From NCBI GenBank assembly GCA_958496175.1, contig OY292279.1, positions 23,436,001 through 23,500,000 of the forward strand: a DNA stretch of 64,000 nucleotides, in the 5' to 3' direction. Positions 36,381 to 48,187 of the stretch are shown piece after piece (the first letter of the stretch is position 1; each line of letters opens with the position of its first letter). Made by a program: the position numbers and the translations under genes. The notes under the pieces were generated by a model that did no database searches, was not told the origin of the DNA, and saw nothing but the letters and a program-made list of their open reading frames with translations. The stretch is from Sisyra terminalis (taxonomy: Eukaryota > Arthropoda > Insecta > Neuroptera > Sisyridae).

Positions 36381-36829
36381 TGTGCTATATCGATGGAAAG
36401 GTTTTAAAAGTTTTAAAAGTATTTAAATAAGTTCCCCTCATTCTTTTTTTTAAACTTATAATAAGTATAGTAAATTTATGATATATTAAATTATAAAATT
36501 ATTTGTTTGAAATACGTATGCATATTATAGTGAGAAATAATCTTTATCCCTGTAGCTTATCTATATAACGCATTGGTAACACCTTTATTCTGTATACAAG
36601 GCAAAAGGGTGTTCAAAAAGAAATTAGTGATAGTCTTACATATGTAGAAACGTATGTAGAAAACAGTTCTACATTCTACTTGTTAACGATTACACTAACC
36701 TACGATGAAAAAAATTGTCTTAAGTAGGTATAATAACATATTCTTATGGTAATTTTTGCCCTGCTTTTGGAAAAAATAATAGGATATATTCATTACGTAA
36801 GGTTTTGTTGCAAATTACAATTGAAAAGT

Positions 36830-37156
36830 AGTTTTTTCGAGCAAAATTGGAGGCCCTAATCAAAACACTTTTTCTGTATCGAAAATGGTAGTACCGGACC
36901 TCTCATTACTAATACTGGTATCGTTTTATCTTCCATTGGTAAGAGAAACAAACCGATACGAAGTTTAAAAGTGAGAGCAAAATAACAGCAATCATTTCTG
37001 GTATTTCGCTTTCACTTATAAAATTTGTATCGGTTCATTTCCTCTACCGACGGAAAATAAAACGACACCAGCGCTAGTAGTGAGAGGTGAAGTTCTACCA
37101 TTTTCAATACAGAAAAAGTAGTTTGCTTCGGGCTCCTGTCTTCGTCCGAAAAAACT
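36830..37156. mobile_element. 327-bp hairpin element
   Basis: AGTTTTTTCG at 36830 is matched by CGAAAAAACT ending at 37156. Inside, TTTTTCTGTATCGAAAATGG pairs with CCATTTTCAATACAGAAAAA, GACCTCTCATTACTA with TAGTGAGAGGTGAAG, and AAACCGATACGAAGTTTAAA with TTATAAAATTTGTATCGGTT. The arms of about 150 bp meet at a short loop near 36990. It is a foldback MITE with no coding content. A transcript would make a long double-stranded RNA. Confidence 0.8.
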
Positions 37157-39597
37157 TATAGATATTACCCTTATTGATAACTTTGTATAATATAATATCT
37201 ATATCTAAGTAATTTTAATTTGACAAATTTGTCGTATTACTTAACATATTTATTCTACGGAATTTAGAAAACATTTTGACTTAAAAATTGCGTTGTTTGC
37301 TACTTATTCCTAATATATTTTTTTTTCATTTTGTGAAAATCACCTTAGGTGATGGAAGGAAATGGATTTCATATTTGAAATGAGCGCAAAATAATTCATT
37401 GAAATGAACAATTACTGTCAATTTTTTTTTTAAAAAGTATTCTTTGCCGGCCTGTGTTAATAGTACCACTAACTCAAATAACTTTAAATATCGTAAACTT
37501 CACTTTAGTCTCTCGTTACTTTGATGTGACGTCACCAAATCTACCAGTTCTGCCAATTATTCCAATCTTTTAGTTCTAATTGTATCGCCAGTTGGCGTAA
37601 TCAATAAATATCTCGGTGCTTTTTTTTTTAAAAAAATCAGTTTTTTCAATTGTTTTTTGTATTCAAGGATTTTTGGGATCATGTATAATATCCTTCTTTT
37701 ATAATCGCCGAATATATAATATAATGTAGAAGCGTTTCTAATGGTCAATTTAAGCATTAGAGTGAGCTATTAGTAATGAAATTCTAAGCAAATAGACGTG
37801 AAAATTTTTGTTTTATTTTATTTCAATAAATTTAACGAAAATAAGATACCAGAATTGATGTGTTGTGAGTTATTAAAATACCTCCAGAAAAATGAAAGTA
37901 AATTTCATGATTTTCCGTCGGTCAAATCAAAGAACTTAAATGGTAACTGCAATAAGAAGACAAAAGTAAGTAATACCATAATCCTAATTTTATCAGTCGG
38001 ATCAATAATTTGGAGAATAGCAAACCATTGCAAAATTTATAAGTTTTGTTAATGGTAAAAAAGAAGTCTGTAGTATAGGAAATTAAATTTATAAATACAT
38101 TATTTGTTTTGGATTTTGTATACTATTTGTAATAATTGGTTTTTTAAAATTTTGATTCCTTTATTCCTTGCCTTCTATTTTTTTTTTTTTTGGAATTTAA
38201 TATAAAACTAAAGTAAATTAATCATTTGTCTACTGCATTTATTCTTTTATTCATTAATTATTCTTACTAGCTTTGGATTAAATTCACCTAAATACAAAAC
38301 CACAATCAATAAAAATTGTCACATGTTTTTTATATGGATACTGTTTTAGTATTTATAACTAATATTTTTTATTTAAGCCTTCTATAGTTCAATTCTTATC
38401 TGGCGCTGCAGTCACACACACATCGAATTTGCTCTTATTATTGAGGAAAAACCCGAATTAACATTCAAGACGTTAATAATATTGAAAAAATAATTCATGA
38501 TAATTCATACTAAGTTATTTTTATTTTATATTGTTTAAGAGCTACTCTATTATAAACTGGTTTGAGTGAAATACTCCAAAACTAATTTTACAAGGTATTC
38601 ACATGCTATATTTTATTCCATTTTATTTATGTAGTTTGTAAAATATGAGACAAATATACAAACAACCCTCAATGTTGATTCACATTAATTACCGGGCGTT
38701 AAATATAAGTAAATATTGTAATAAATGTAATATTAATCATAAATATTTTTATGAAAGTAATTATTTTTGAAAACGAATTATAAATAGCTATGCAGTGCTG
38801 TGCAATGTAACCGAAACAAACTCCAACCCCCACAATCCACTTGAACATTTTACAACTCGCATTGTATATTCAATAACTATAAAACATTTTGCAAATGGTT
38901 TAATGTTATGCGACAATAATTCCAAAGTAGAAACACAAATTCACTCAATTTATTATTATTTCATATTTGCGTAAAGTTTGTAATTAAATCTAAATAATTT
39001 CACTCTTTCTCTTCGTATTTTCAGGCGTACTTGAAACCAAAAAAAAAAAATACAAATTGTATAGTTATCTTAAAAGTTTTGTTTTCCTTTTAGAAAATTT
39101 ATAATAAAAATCGGATATATTCCAAAGTTTTTATCAAAAGAAAAATTTTATTTCGTTTTTGGTGTTTCAATGGTCGCATTGTTTCAATCGATTTTGTATA
39201 GTTAAATATATTATCTGTGTTATTGGATCAAATCAGAGAGATATTATACGTTTTAAGTTGATATTGTTGATGTTGCCTGGAGCGAATTAGCGTCTCTTCG
39301 ACTCGAATTAATTGGTTATTCTTGGGAGAGATTGAAACATTGTTTCGACAATTTCGCCAATTTTCTCCAACTTCAAAGTGACAATTATTTTTTTCATATT
39401 TTTTTAACCAAAACCATTTTTCTTGAACTTCAAGCCAATTTTAATATAATTATTAACCCTAAAAAAATAAGACAGGAAAAATAAAATAAGAGGAACATAT
39501 TTTTACTTTAAGTATCAATAGTCGAGTTTCCAGTTAGCCTACAAATTATAAAGTAAGCATTTATTTTTTCAGTTAGATGAAAAATGAATTTTGGGAC
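37157..39597. other. Unassigned A+T-rich DNA
   Basis: TGACGTCA, a perfect CRE palindrome, is at 37527-37534. The short frames at 37557-37757 and 37798-38052 have no recognisable protein. No recurrent repeat was found in 2.4 kb, the longest quiet stretch of the window. Confidence 0.4.
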
Positions 39598-39599
39598 TA

Positions 39600-39977
39600 C
39601 ACCTATCCCCCAATTTACACTGAAGATAGGTTCCAAACAAATCCGTGTAAAATGAAATCTTTGTTTTTCCTATATAAAACCGTGTAAAACGAAAAAAAAC
39701 TGCGCACTTTGATCATTTATTCAAATGGAACAAGAGTAAAACATATCCAGAAACTTTAAACTAGGTATAGTTTGCCCAAAAAATGGCGTGATGTCGTAGT
39801 GAACTTATTCTAAAAATGAAAACAAAAATAGAAACGAAAAATTATTCATAGAGTACCTACTGAAACTTAACAAATTCAGGTATGTTCGAAATTTATTCGC
39901 TATCACTTTGAGAGACTATGAACCGTGTAAAAGCGAAATCGTGTAAAACGAGTATCGTGTAAATCGGGGGATAGGGG
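39600..39977. mobile_element. 378-bp pogo/Tigger-like MITE
   Basis: The left end CACCTATCCCCCAATTTACA and the right end TGTAAATCGGGGGATAGGGG are inverted repeats, flanked by TA on each side (39598-39599 and 39978-39979). Inside, GTGTAAAACGA-type motifs recur near both ends (39633, 39677, 39922, 39943, 39957), typical of transposase-binding subterminal repeats. TA target and a terminal run of Cs suggest the pogo/Tigger branch of the Tc1 superfamily. Confidence 0.7.
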
Positions 39978-39979
39978 TA

Positions 39980-41514
39980 TATTTAAACTACAAAATTTAC
40001 TTTGACTAAACTATTTTTGTATGATAGGTGCTACGCAAAGAACTTCTTTTACGAGGTTTCCAGAAGAGTTAGAACCTATCAGAATTTGGCTTTTCTAGTG
40101 ATCTGATAACTTCATAATAGCGAACTGTAGTAAGTATGGGAGTCGGGATAACTTACTTTACGTGAAATGTCTTCGGTGGGATCTTATTTCTTTTTATTTT
40201 CTGAAACGCTAGTTCTTTTGCGTTAGATACATACATATTTGCCGTTGAAATCGGATAAAATGAACGCATAAATATATTCATTAAGAACCAATACACTAAT
40301 GAAAATATTATAAACGATCAATGAAAATTTTCTGAGGGCAATAAAAACAAAGTTAATTTGAAAAATTAAGACTAAAGTGTTAAATTTGAAATTATGAGTG
40401 ATTTTTGGAAAACGGTCATATCGTCAAAAAAAGCAAGATAGTTTGATGTATTGATATAATTGATATAATAATTTTTGTTGTTAATACATCGATTGTTGTT
40501 TACTGAGTTGTTTGTGGATACTTAAAATTGTAACTTTTGAATCAGTTATATAAGTTTTATTTGTATACGATGTATATCATACCTACCCACATTTTACAAG
40601 ATTAAGGGAGATAATCTAGTTTTGACCAATCAATTTTCTTAAAGTAGAATCTATATAATAAAATAGGCAAAAATAATATGAAATTTGTTTGTCGACAAAG
40701 ACAGAGAACAAAGATTCATTTTGAGTTCCTTTAAAAGCCAATTTTTATCATGTATCAAATGTGTCAGTTTTGAGTTGTGCATATGTCACGGGTAGATATT
40801 TTCCGGTTGTGCCAATTTTGACTGTGATTTTTTCACTGGAAGTTATTAGTATCTCAATAGATATTTGTAAAAACTTCTGACAAATCATATTAATATTCAT
40901 GTATTCATGCAGATTAATAACTATGAATGGATCCATCTCTAATGCAAAAAACTCAAACTTTTAAACGCATTTATCTCGAAAGCATGTTTTTGAAGTCGGT
41001 AATCAACGATGTTACCGATCAGCTTACAATTTTTCTCCCTTATTTTGCATATAACTGTCCACCAAATGGTTGAAAGCTTTTCTGTTGGACAATTATTTTT
41101 TTTTGTATTATGTCATTTGTTAATGATCCTTTTTTTATTTCAAATGATCACGGGAGGAGCTGAAGTAATCAATGAAATGCCGTTTTTGTTAGACCCGCAC
41201 AAATTTGCTGTACCTTACATGTTTCTTAATATTAAGTCATAATATTAAATCTCAATATTAAATTAATGTATATACTTCTTGAAATACATACAGTCAATGT
41301 GGAAAAATATTTTTCGGTAATTATTTTATTATGTGACCAAAAAAACCTTAATAAAAGCTTTTTTTTTGGATATCCCAACTAGACCTGTCCCCTTTAAGAG
41401 TAAAGGTACCAGATTTCTTAATTTTGTTGCAGTACTTCTCTTAGAGCTTCGGGAACCAAGTTTTGGTGATGGAGTGGTATAATCAACGTTTTTTGGTTTT
41501 AATAACATCTAAAG
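39980..41514. other. Mostly unassigned, with a decayed family A core at 40685-40800
   Basis: GACAAAGACAGAGAACAAAG at about 40695 and CAAATGTGTCAGTTTTGAG near 40758 are family A core motifs with the central part lost. The rest is A+T-rich with no recognised gene. Confidence 0.45.
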
Positions 41515-41744
41515 CAGTGGTTCTTAACCTCATTGAAGGTATTGACCCCCACCAGTTTCATGTACGCATTCACTGACCCCTTCTTAATTGAAAAAATACG
41601 AAATGTTTTTTTCAAATTAAAAATATAGATATATACCAATACATAAGTGTATAGAATGACCAAAACCTTTAAGAGCATGCCATCCCCGCGAGACTGATTC
41701 ACTAATCTCCTGGTGTTCGATTGAATCCACGTGAAGAACCAATG
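41515..41744. mobile_element. hAT-like MITE M1
   Basis: CAGTGGTTCTTAACC at 41515 is the common hAT MITE start, and the right end AAGAACCAATG (to 41744) is its inverted partner. The left flank ATCTAAAG (41507-41514) and right flank ATTTAAAC agree at 6 of 8. It abuts a second related MITE directly. Confidence 0.6.
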
Positions 41745-41752
41745 ATTTAAAC

Positions 41753-41955
41753 CATTGTTTCCTAACCTGTGATCCGCGAACCTCTGGGGGTCCGCGGTCC
41801 CATTTGAAAAAGTGTGTTTTTTGTTTTTTAATTAAATGAAGGAATACTAAAATAAAATATTGTCCGAAAATTGCACCTTTTTTTTACTCAGGGGTCCTTG
41901 GCATTATGCTTGATTTCCTTGGGGGCCCAAGGCTGAAAAAGGTTAGGAACCGCTG
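41753..41955. mobile_element. 203-bp hAT-like MITE M2 with perfect 8-bp target duplication
   Basis: The ends CATTGTTTCCTAACC and GGTTAGGAACCGCTG are inverted repeats. ATTTAAAC is repeated exactly at 41745-41752 and 41956-41963. Its interior has CTGGGGGTCCGCGG and CTTGGGGGCCCAAGG, characteristic of short hAT elements. It inserted in the target site already used by M1, giving two MITEs in tandem. Confidence 0.8.
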
Positions 41956-41963
41956 ATTTAAAC

Positions 41964-42350
41964 TATTATAGTTAGACAAATTAAATTAATGATATTAAAC
42001 AAGTTCAACCACATCACCTTACCCTGAAAATTTTAGCTCTCGTGTTATTCAAGCTATGAAGGTCCAAAAACGTCTAAACACTTCCAAAATTAGTAAATAA
42101 AGTGCCCGTCATGATTCGGATGGTTTTATTACCTCCCTGAATTATTTTAAATAATTTAAATAATTTTACTCATTGAATTTAAGTACGTTTGTTTTTACTG
42201 TATAGGTTCTATAGAAGCTCTTTTTTTACAATTGGAAATTTAACGATAAATTTTAAGTTTAAAAAAAATCTTAAAAGCTAAGCTAGTTTTCTTTATTTAC
42301 ACAATATATATTTTGGTCTTGTTTATATAATACAATTCAGAAAAATAATT
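41964..42350. other. Unassigned A+T-rich DNA
   Basis: No gene or repeat recognised. Confidence 0.4.
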
Positions 42351-42351
42351 T

Positions 42352-42752
42352 TTTAACAAATCTTTGATCAGTAGCTCAAAACAAATGTAATTTGACGTTT
42401 TAACCATTCACGTATTTCGATTGCCAAGCAATATTCCTCTGTGGTCATCCAAAGAATTTCTGCGTAACTACTATGTGATGAGTCACAAAGTCATCACTTT
42501 TCGGGTAGCTCAGGATTAATTTTGTGAAAGGAAAGAAAAGTGGGAACATCCCTCCCTTTACAACAATATCGCGAAAAGAGAATGGCTCTACCTAAAAATT
42601 GAGATCGATCCTTGATATGGCTCATCACATAACAGTTACGGAGCTATCCAATACCTCTTAATGACCACTAAAAAGATTGCTTGACAATTGAAAGACTTAT
42701 CTGAGTAGTAAGTCAAAAATACATTTGTTTGAGCTTTTGTTAAATTTTTGCC
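42352..42752. mobile_element. Long-inverted-repeat element F, copy 1
   Basis: The left arm marks AGCTCAAAACAAATGTAATT, CGTATTTCGATTGCCAAGCA and TGTGGTCATCC recur inverted at the right: AATACATTTGTTTGAGCTTT, TTGACAATTGAAAGACTTAT and AATGACCAC. The arms are about 150-190 bp. The interior matches that of copy 2 (50.1-50.7 kb) in inverted orientation. No protein fragment is present in this copy. Confidence 0.65.
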
Positions 42753-43125
42753 AATATACTTTTGTAAATTGGATTTCTTAAATATGACCACAATATATTT
42801 TGTATGCTGTATAAATAGTAGAGCTGTTCATTGTCAGAAATAATATATTTTGAAAATCATGTTAGATTGATATTTTTATTAAATAGGTTTAATTATCAAA
42901 CAATATACCTTGAGATCATTTTTTGATAAAAATTAAGACAGCCTTTTGAATGGTGAATGAAAGAAATAATATCTATACATCTAATCGTGAGAAGTATCAC
43001 TTCATACGCAAACTGTTTAACTTCACGACAACTACGCAAAATGTTTTTATTTCTTTCTTATTTTTGTCTTTAATAAAAGGATAATATGTGTGACATAAAT
43101 TGTTATCAGACAAAGAAAAAACAAA
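42753..43125. other. Unassigned, with a family A-like terminus at 42984
   Basis: CGTGAGAAGTATCACTTCAT resembles the family A terminus GTGAGAAGTTATACTTCATT. A core-like GACAAAGAAAAAACAAAATG is at about 43110. It may be a decayed copy. Confidence 0.35.
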
Positions 43126-43362
43126 ATGATTAAGTGTTTCCTTTTCCTCATCTTCCTCGCCGTCCTTTTCGTGGCCTCCTTGCAACGGCAACATGTTATA
43201 TTTCCTCTAACCGCAACTAAGGAGGTTGATGAAAACTTGAACGAATGTTTTTATAGTGTTAACGAAAAGAGCATCGTTTTGCCCTTATTACATAGAGACA
43301 CGCGTTCGAAAACATTGGCGTACAATTTTTTTATTTCATTTCATCTACCCTATTGGCAATAA
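43126..43362 (+). CDS. Possible small secreted-peptide ORF (unrecognised)
   Basis: A 78-codon frame starts at an ATG in good insect context (CAAAATG). Its first 18 residues, MIKCFLFLIFLAVLFVAS, look like a cleavable signal peptide. Fifteen of the first 19 codons end in G or C, unlike the surrounding A+T-rich DNA. A polyadenylation-like AATAAA lies about 15 bases after the stop (43377-43382). The remainder has one further cysteine and no recognised domain. Caveats: single short frame, no relative recognised, and the sequence just before the ATG resembles a decayed family A core, so chance is quite possible. Confidence 0.25.
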   Translation: MIKCFLFLIFLAVLFVASLQRQHVIFPLTATKEVDENLNECFYSVNEKSIVLPLLHRDTRSKTLAYNFFISFHLPYWQ

Positions 43363-43379
43363 CGCCCAAGTGACATAAT

Positions 43380-43995
43380 AAAAAAAAGTGAAAACATTTT
43401 CAGCTTCGGAAAACATGAAAGATCTGTAATGGGGGTGGAGCTGTGCCGAGAATTTCGTAAATCAAAAGAAAACATTTCAGATAAAGATTATTTTCATGTT
43501 AGACAAGTCAATGTTTACGTTGAAAATTACGTAACTTTTCGAATGACATATTACGAGCGTCAAAGTTTATCAATAGCGTAAGTGAGGCTCGGAAGGGATG
43601 TGGGAGTCGTAGGAATGAACGGCAATGTTAAGGGTGCGATGCTATATTGAAAATGTCACGTTTGTTCATTAAGAACCTTTGGGGCAGTGGCAACGTGAAT
43701 TCGAAGTAGGCACTGTTTTACGCAGTGCTTTTGTGTGTGGCATCCCCCAATTAATCAAAATTAGGTTCTCACCCGTCCATCGCGGCGACAAAAAAGACAG
43801 ATGCATGCATATTCATGTTGGCGATGTGGTTGAATTTACGAGCCGCCAAGGTACACAGATTTGGCCGATCAAAACGAGCAACGAGTGCCTCGAAATTAAC
43901 TACAACGAGTCTGCAACTGGCACGTACAGTTTTGTCCGAGGGTAAAAAAAAAATGGGGATGAAAGTTCATAGTAAGCCAGTGGTTGACTTTAACT
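43380..43995. other. Unique G+C-richer island
   Basis: Continuous with the preceding ORF region. The frame at 43673-43945 stays open for about 90 codons but has no ATG at its start and no recognisable domain. The block does not recur in the window. It could be regulatory or part of an unrecognised gene. Confidence 0.3.
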
Positions 43996-44194
43996 GAGAA
44001 AAATTACACTTGGAAACTTCGAATTTTCAATGTGAAATATAAAAAAAATAATTCATTCATCTACATTTTTTTATCTTGTAATAAATATTATTTTTAACTT
44101 AGCTTAAATTTCTCAATGGACAACAGTTCTTCGAAAACTATACCTCAGCACAATAATAAGAGGAAAAGCAAATTTGGTAAATTAAAAAAAATAG

Positions 44195-44575
44195 TGTTTT
44201 AACAGAGAAGTAATACTTCTTTGGTATAGTTCAAAAGATGTTTTTAATACACTGCCATAGGCTCTTCCGGTAGTGCCTGAACTGGCATACCAGTTATGAA
44301 ATTTGTGATTACTAAAATATGATACAATTGTAACACAATATACTTTTAATATTCAAATATATAAAAAGAAAACGTATGTGTTGCGGCAAAGACAAGAACA
44401 AAGAATTTAAAGTTTGAAATACATCCATGTTAGTGAAATACAAATATAAAAATTATTGGCTTAAATTTGAACTACAATGTCATTAGTTTCAACTGTCATT
44501 TCGATTTCATTCAATTGCTAATTTTAGTCATTTGTCAGTTGCGTCAGTGTTGGGCTGTGAATAATTGATTTATTT
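44195..44575 (+). repeat. Family A copy, right part missing
   Basis: It opens with AGAAGTAATACTTCTTTGGT at 44206 and matches the long copies through GTGTTGCGGCAAAGACAAGA and the core to GTCAGTGTTGGGCTGTGAAT, then stops near 44570. Left half only. Confidence 0.75.
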
Positions 44576-44752
44576 TACATTTGGCCTTCGGAATTTTATA
44601 AAGTCTCCATTAATTTTTCCTGCTAGTATTTTAACAATTCACTACACAACAATTCTGATGTCTCAATTTCGTTATATTTACTAAGTCAAAAGACAATAAT
44701 AATTCGTACGTGAATTTACTAACTATTTCATTAATATTGCCCTCCTCTAACG

Positions 44753-46005
44753 AGGGATGTAAAAGATTCATCAATTTTTTCTAACACCGATATATCGATC
44801 ATAAACATCGTTGATACATCTCGTCCATCAAGTTAGCACTTAGCTTTTGGAATTTCAAAAAAATAAATACGGAATATTTTAGTGTTTTTTTGTCATTCAT
44901 GAGTTCTGGAAATAAAATTTGTCGCTCACATATTTTCCATGAAAACCCTATATAGTGCTAACTGGACATTTTGAGCTTTTCTATAAATATTAAAATTTTG
45001 AATTTTTTTTTGCGCCATTAATTGGTGTTTTTTGTCGTTTGAAAAATCCTAAAGAAAAATTATCTTAGCTTGCATATTTTCCCTGATATAGTCATTTGAA
45101 GAAAAATGCACGATTTTAGTAATTTTCCAAATATTGAAATTTAGAATGTCTTTTTGCGCCATTAATTGATATTTTATTTGTCGTTCTAGTATTCCGAAAG
45201 AAACATTTTCATATTTTCTATATTTTCCCGAGAAACACTATTTAAAGCAAAATATTCCATAATTTTTTCTCACCATTAATTGGTGTGGTTTTGTTGCTTA
45301 ACACGTGCATATAAAATTTTCGTCTCTTGTTTTCATAAGTATTAAAGTTTCTATATTAGATATATGGGTAAATAAATGAGCTTTTTCTTTAAATAGTGTT
45401 ATCAGGAAAACTTGCAAGCTATTAAACAAAAATCATCAATTAATGGCGAAAAAATAGTTTCAAATTTTCATAATTTGGAAAATTTACTCAAATCGAGCTG
45501 TTTCGTCAAATAGATATATCCGAGAAAATATACAAGGTATAGAGATTTTCCTTTCAAAAGTTTCGAACGACAAAAAATCACCAAAATATTCCGTAGTTAT
45601 TTTTTCGAAATTTCAAAAGTGTAGTGCTAACTTGATGGACGTTGATACATCGTCTTTCATGAGCGATGGTTTATGAACGATATTTTATCACTACACCATC
45701 ATCTGTTCCGTCTGTAGTCTATAGCTACACATAAGCAGATACCTCTTTCAGTTACAAGCATAAATTGGTGAACTCCGTCAGTTTCTAATATAACGCGTGA
45801 AACTGTGAACTAACCGTATTTTAGGTTAAATTACATTATAATTTATCAACGTTCGATGATAAATTGAAAAAGTTTACTATTTAACGATATATTATTGCTT
45901 ATAAAACAACCAAAATAATCGATATATCGTTTATAATCGATGTTTTAACGTCAATGTTGAACTTTCAAAAATCAATGTTTTTTTTGAATAATGTTGCATC
46001 CCTAA
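44753..46005. mobile_element. hAT-like repeat D, copy 2, split by element C
   Basis: AGGGATGTAAAAGATTCATC at 44753 and TGTTGCATCCCT at its right end are inverted termini. Flanks CTCTAACG (44745-44752) and CTCTTACG (46006-46013) agree at 7 of 8, an 8-bp hAT-type duplication. Removing the inserted C element leaves about 430 bp. It is homologous to 18972-19270. Confidence 0.7.
44821..45640. mobile_element. Long-inverted-repeat element C, copy 2
   Basis: TCCATCAAGTTAGCACT at the left and AGTGCTAACTTGATGGA at the right are its ends. CGTTGATACATC occurs exactly on both sides (44809-44820 and 45641-45652), a 10-12 bp target duplication. Repeat D copy 1 has only one copy of this string (inverted, near 19180), which serves as an empty site. 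The arms carry the same repeated units as copy 1 (CCATTAATTGGTG, TTGCATATTTTCCC, GAGCTTTTTCTT), but no gene fragment is present. Confidence 0.8.
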
Positions 46006-46013
46006 CTCTTACG

Positions 46014-47100
46014 ATTAAACTGACCACTAAAAACGTTTATGTTGATTTGGCTTATCCTACCATAGCTTTACATATGATATAGCGCATATATAAAATATTT
46101 GAGTCGATAAATTTTAAACATGACTCACAACTTGGCTAACCACAAAACGAAAGACTTTTATTTATTTTTTTTTCATGAAAAAGGCAATAAAATAAAATCT
46201 AACCGTCAAAGTTTGAATTGGTTAAATAAAATATAAAATTGAGATTATAACGATATAACAAGAAAAATAACAGACCAGATTTTTCCCTTTAAATTTGTTA
46301 CTGATAGAAAAAATATCAAAAAGCGCTTTGATGGTTTCGACCCCCAGAAACGAGTCCTGGAAAAAAACGGAAAAAAAATGTGTTATTTAAGAACATTTTT
46401 CTAGGAAGACAATTATAGTATGCAAAACAAATACTAAGCTAATTTTTTATTTTACATTGTAATTTGTTTTTCATTCGAGTAATTGCATTATTTTTCAGAC
46501 TAACCAGGCACTCGTGTAATTGCAGTGATAATTAAAAACTTTTACTTCTTTTAGTTGTGTTAAATTAATAAAAAGCATTATTTTGTTCAATTTGTTACAA
46601 AGATTTTTATTTACATTTTTCAGCAGCTAGTTTATATATTGGCTGAAATACAATCTATTAATTACCACCATATATGCGATATATAATTTGAGTGTGAGGA
46701 AGTTTAAGCTGAAAGATTTTTTTTCTCTATTATTTTTGTTACGATTGAAAACATTTACAAAAATATTTTAAACAAAAACTCAAATTTAAAGCTTGAATTG
46801 TATTATTCGATTTTTTGCCTTATTTTTTCGTTTTTTTTTTTTAATATTTGTTATGTTCACAAAGAATAAAACTGATAAAAAAATGGTAACTTTTATTGAC
46901 AGTTTGTTAGACAAAAACGCATTTGATGTAGAAATAATCAGATTTAATATTTGAAATATTACAAATATATAAATAAATGGTGGGATAGGATTAATTCATT
47001 TTTGAAATGTGAAATATTTTATGTGGAATAATCTATATACGGTGTAATACGTAGATATTTGTGTGTAGGTATAAAGTTTATAATATTATGAATATCGCAA
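46014..47100. other. Unassigned, very A+T-rich DNA
   Basis: No gene or recurrent repeat was recognised. Confidence 0.4.
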
Positions 47101-47800
47101 TACAACCGAACCGATAAACGTGGCATCGAGCTTTTGTCAAAAGCTGTCAGTCAAATCAAAAACAGTCGCTAGTGACTGATCGATCCCCGTTGTCGCCCCA
47201 TTGGAACATCCCATCCCTCAAACAACTCAAATCACCCCAAACCATCTCACCCCCCAATTGAGCCAATTGTATATTTCAAGTATCATCATCAAGTGCATAA
47301 ATATTATATATATCTATATAGAGATACATCCGAGAGATTATTTTTCGATTTTTACAAATTGTCATCCTTCTTGCTTACAACAAATCCGTCATACAAAACG
47401 AACAATAAATGTATCTATCATATATTTAATGCAACTCTCCAGATTGAAAAGATATACTTATTTTATGTTTAACGGAGCTTTATTCTGTGATATGCACCAA
47501 AGGAGATATTGCTGATGGACGCTTCTACTACTTCCTGTTCCATGTTAAACTCCCTTTTTTTAGTTTTGTTGTCAGTTATGTCTCGATGTTGACTTCAGAT
47601 TGGCGAAGCGAAAATGGTACGGGTTTATTCGAGTAGCTTCTTTCTTTCATTAATAATATCAACAGATCGCGAATAATGATACAAGTTCAATGGATTTGAC
47701 AAGTGACAAAAGCAGAATTTTCTTGTCCCCGTTTCCGAGAGTGCGATGTTCGTTCGTCACTTTGAAATTCAAAAATGGGAAAAAACAATAATAAAAAACG
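47101..47800. other. Unique G+C-richer island
   Basis: Contains AGCTTTTGTCAAAAGCT at 47129-47145, a perfect dyad around T, and AGTCGCTAGTGACT at about 47165. The open frame 47201-47515 has no recognisable domain. Possible regulatory DNA by composition only. Confidence 0.25.
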
Positions 47801-48179
47801 GGGGTTGGGAACACTTGAGGAAAATAATTGTTTTTGATGGCTTGAATTATTCAAATCTCCAAAATGGATGCACAGTTGCACAATTAAGGATGGTTTTCAT
47901 CCTTCATAGCATTGGTCCGTTGATGTAATTATGTCAATTATTTTTATCAACATTAACAGGACCAAGTATGATTTCAGAAATCCTAATTTTAGAGTTCAAT
48001 TTTCATTAAGTGTTGAAATACATAATTATGACTTCAACAAAAGTGTTTAACTGATTAGTGTAGTTTTCAAGATTTAGTCTTTTGACCCTCAGGAATGAGA
48101 ATCTTCGTAATCTATGCCAATTAACTCAACCAAATACAATTTAGCCTCAAAACATAGAACTACTTAGAATTTAAACTAT
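47801..48179. other. Unassigned A+T-rich DNA
   Basis: Nothing recognised. Confidence 0.4.
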
Positions 48180-48187
48180 ATAACAAA

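Noticed and set aside
43673..43945. About 90-codon open frame in the 43.4-44.0 kb island
   Set aside because: No ATG near its start and no recognised family; open frames are expected in G+C-richer DNA. Left as unassigned.
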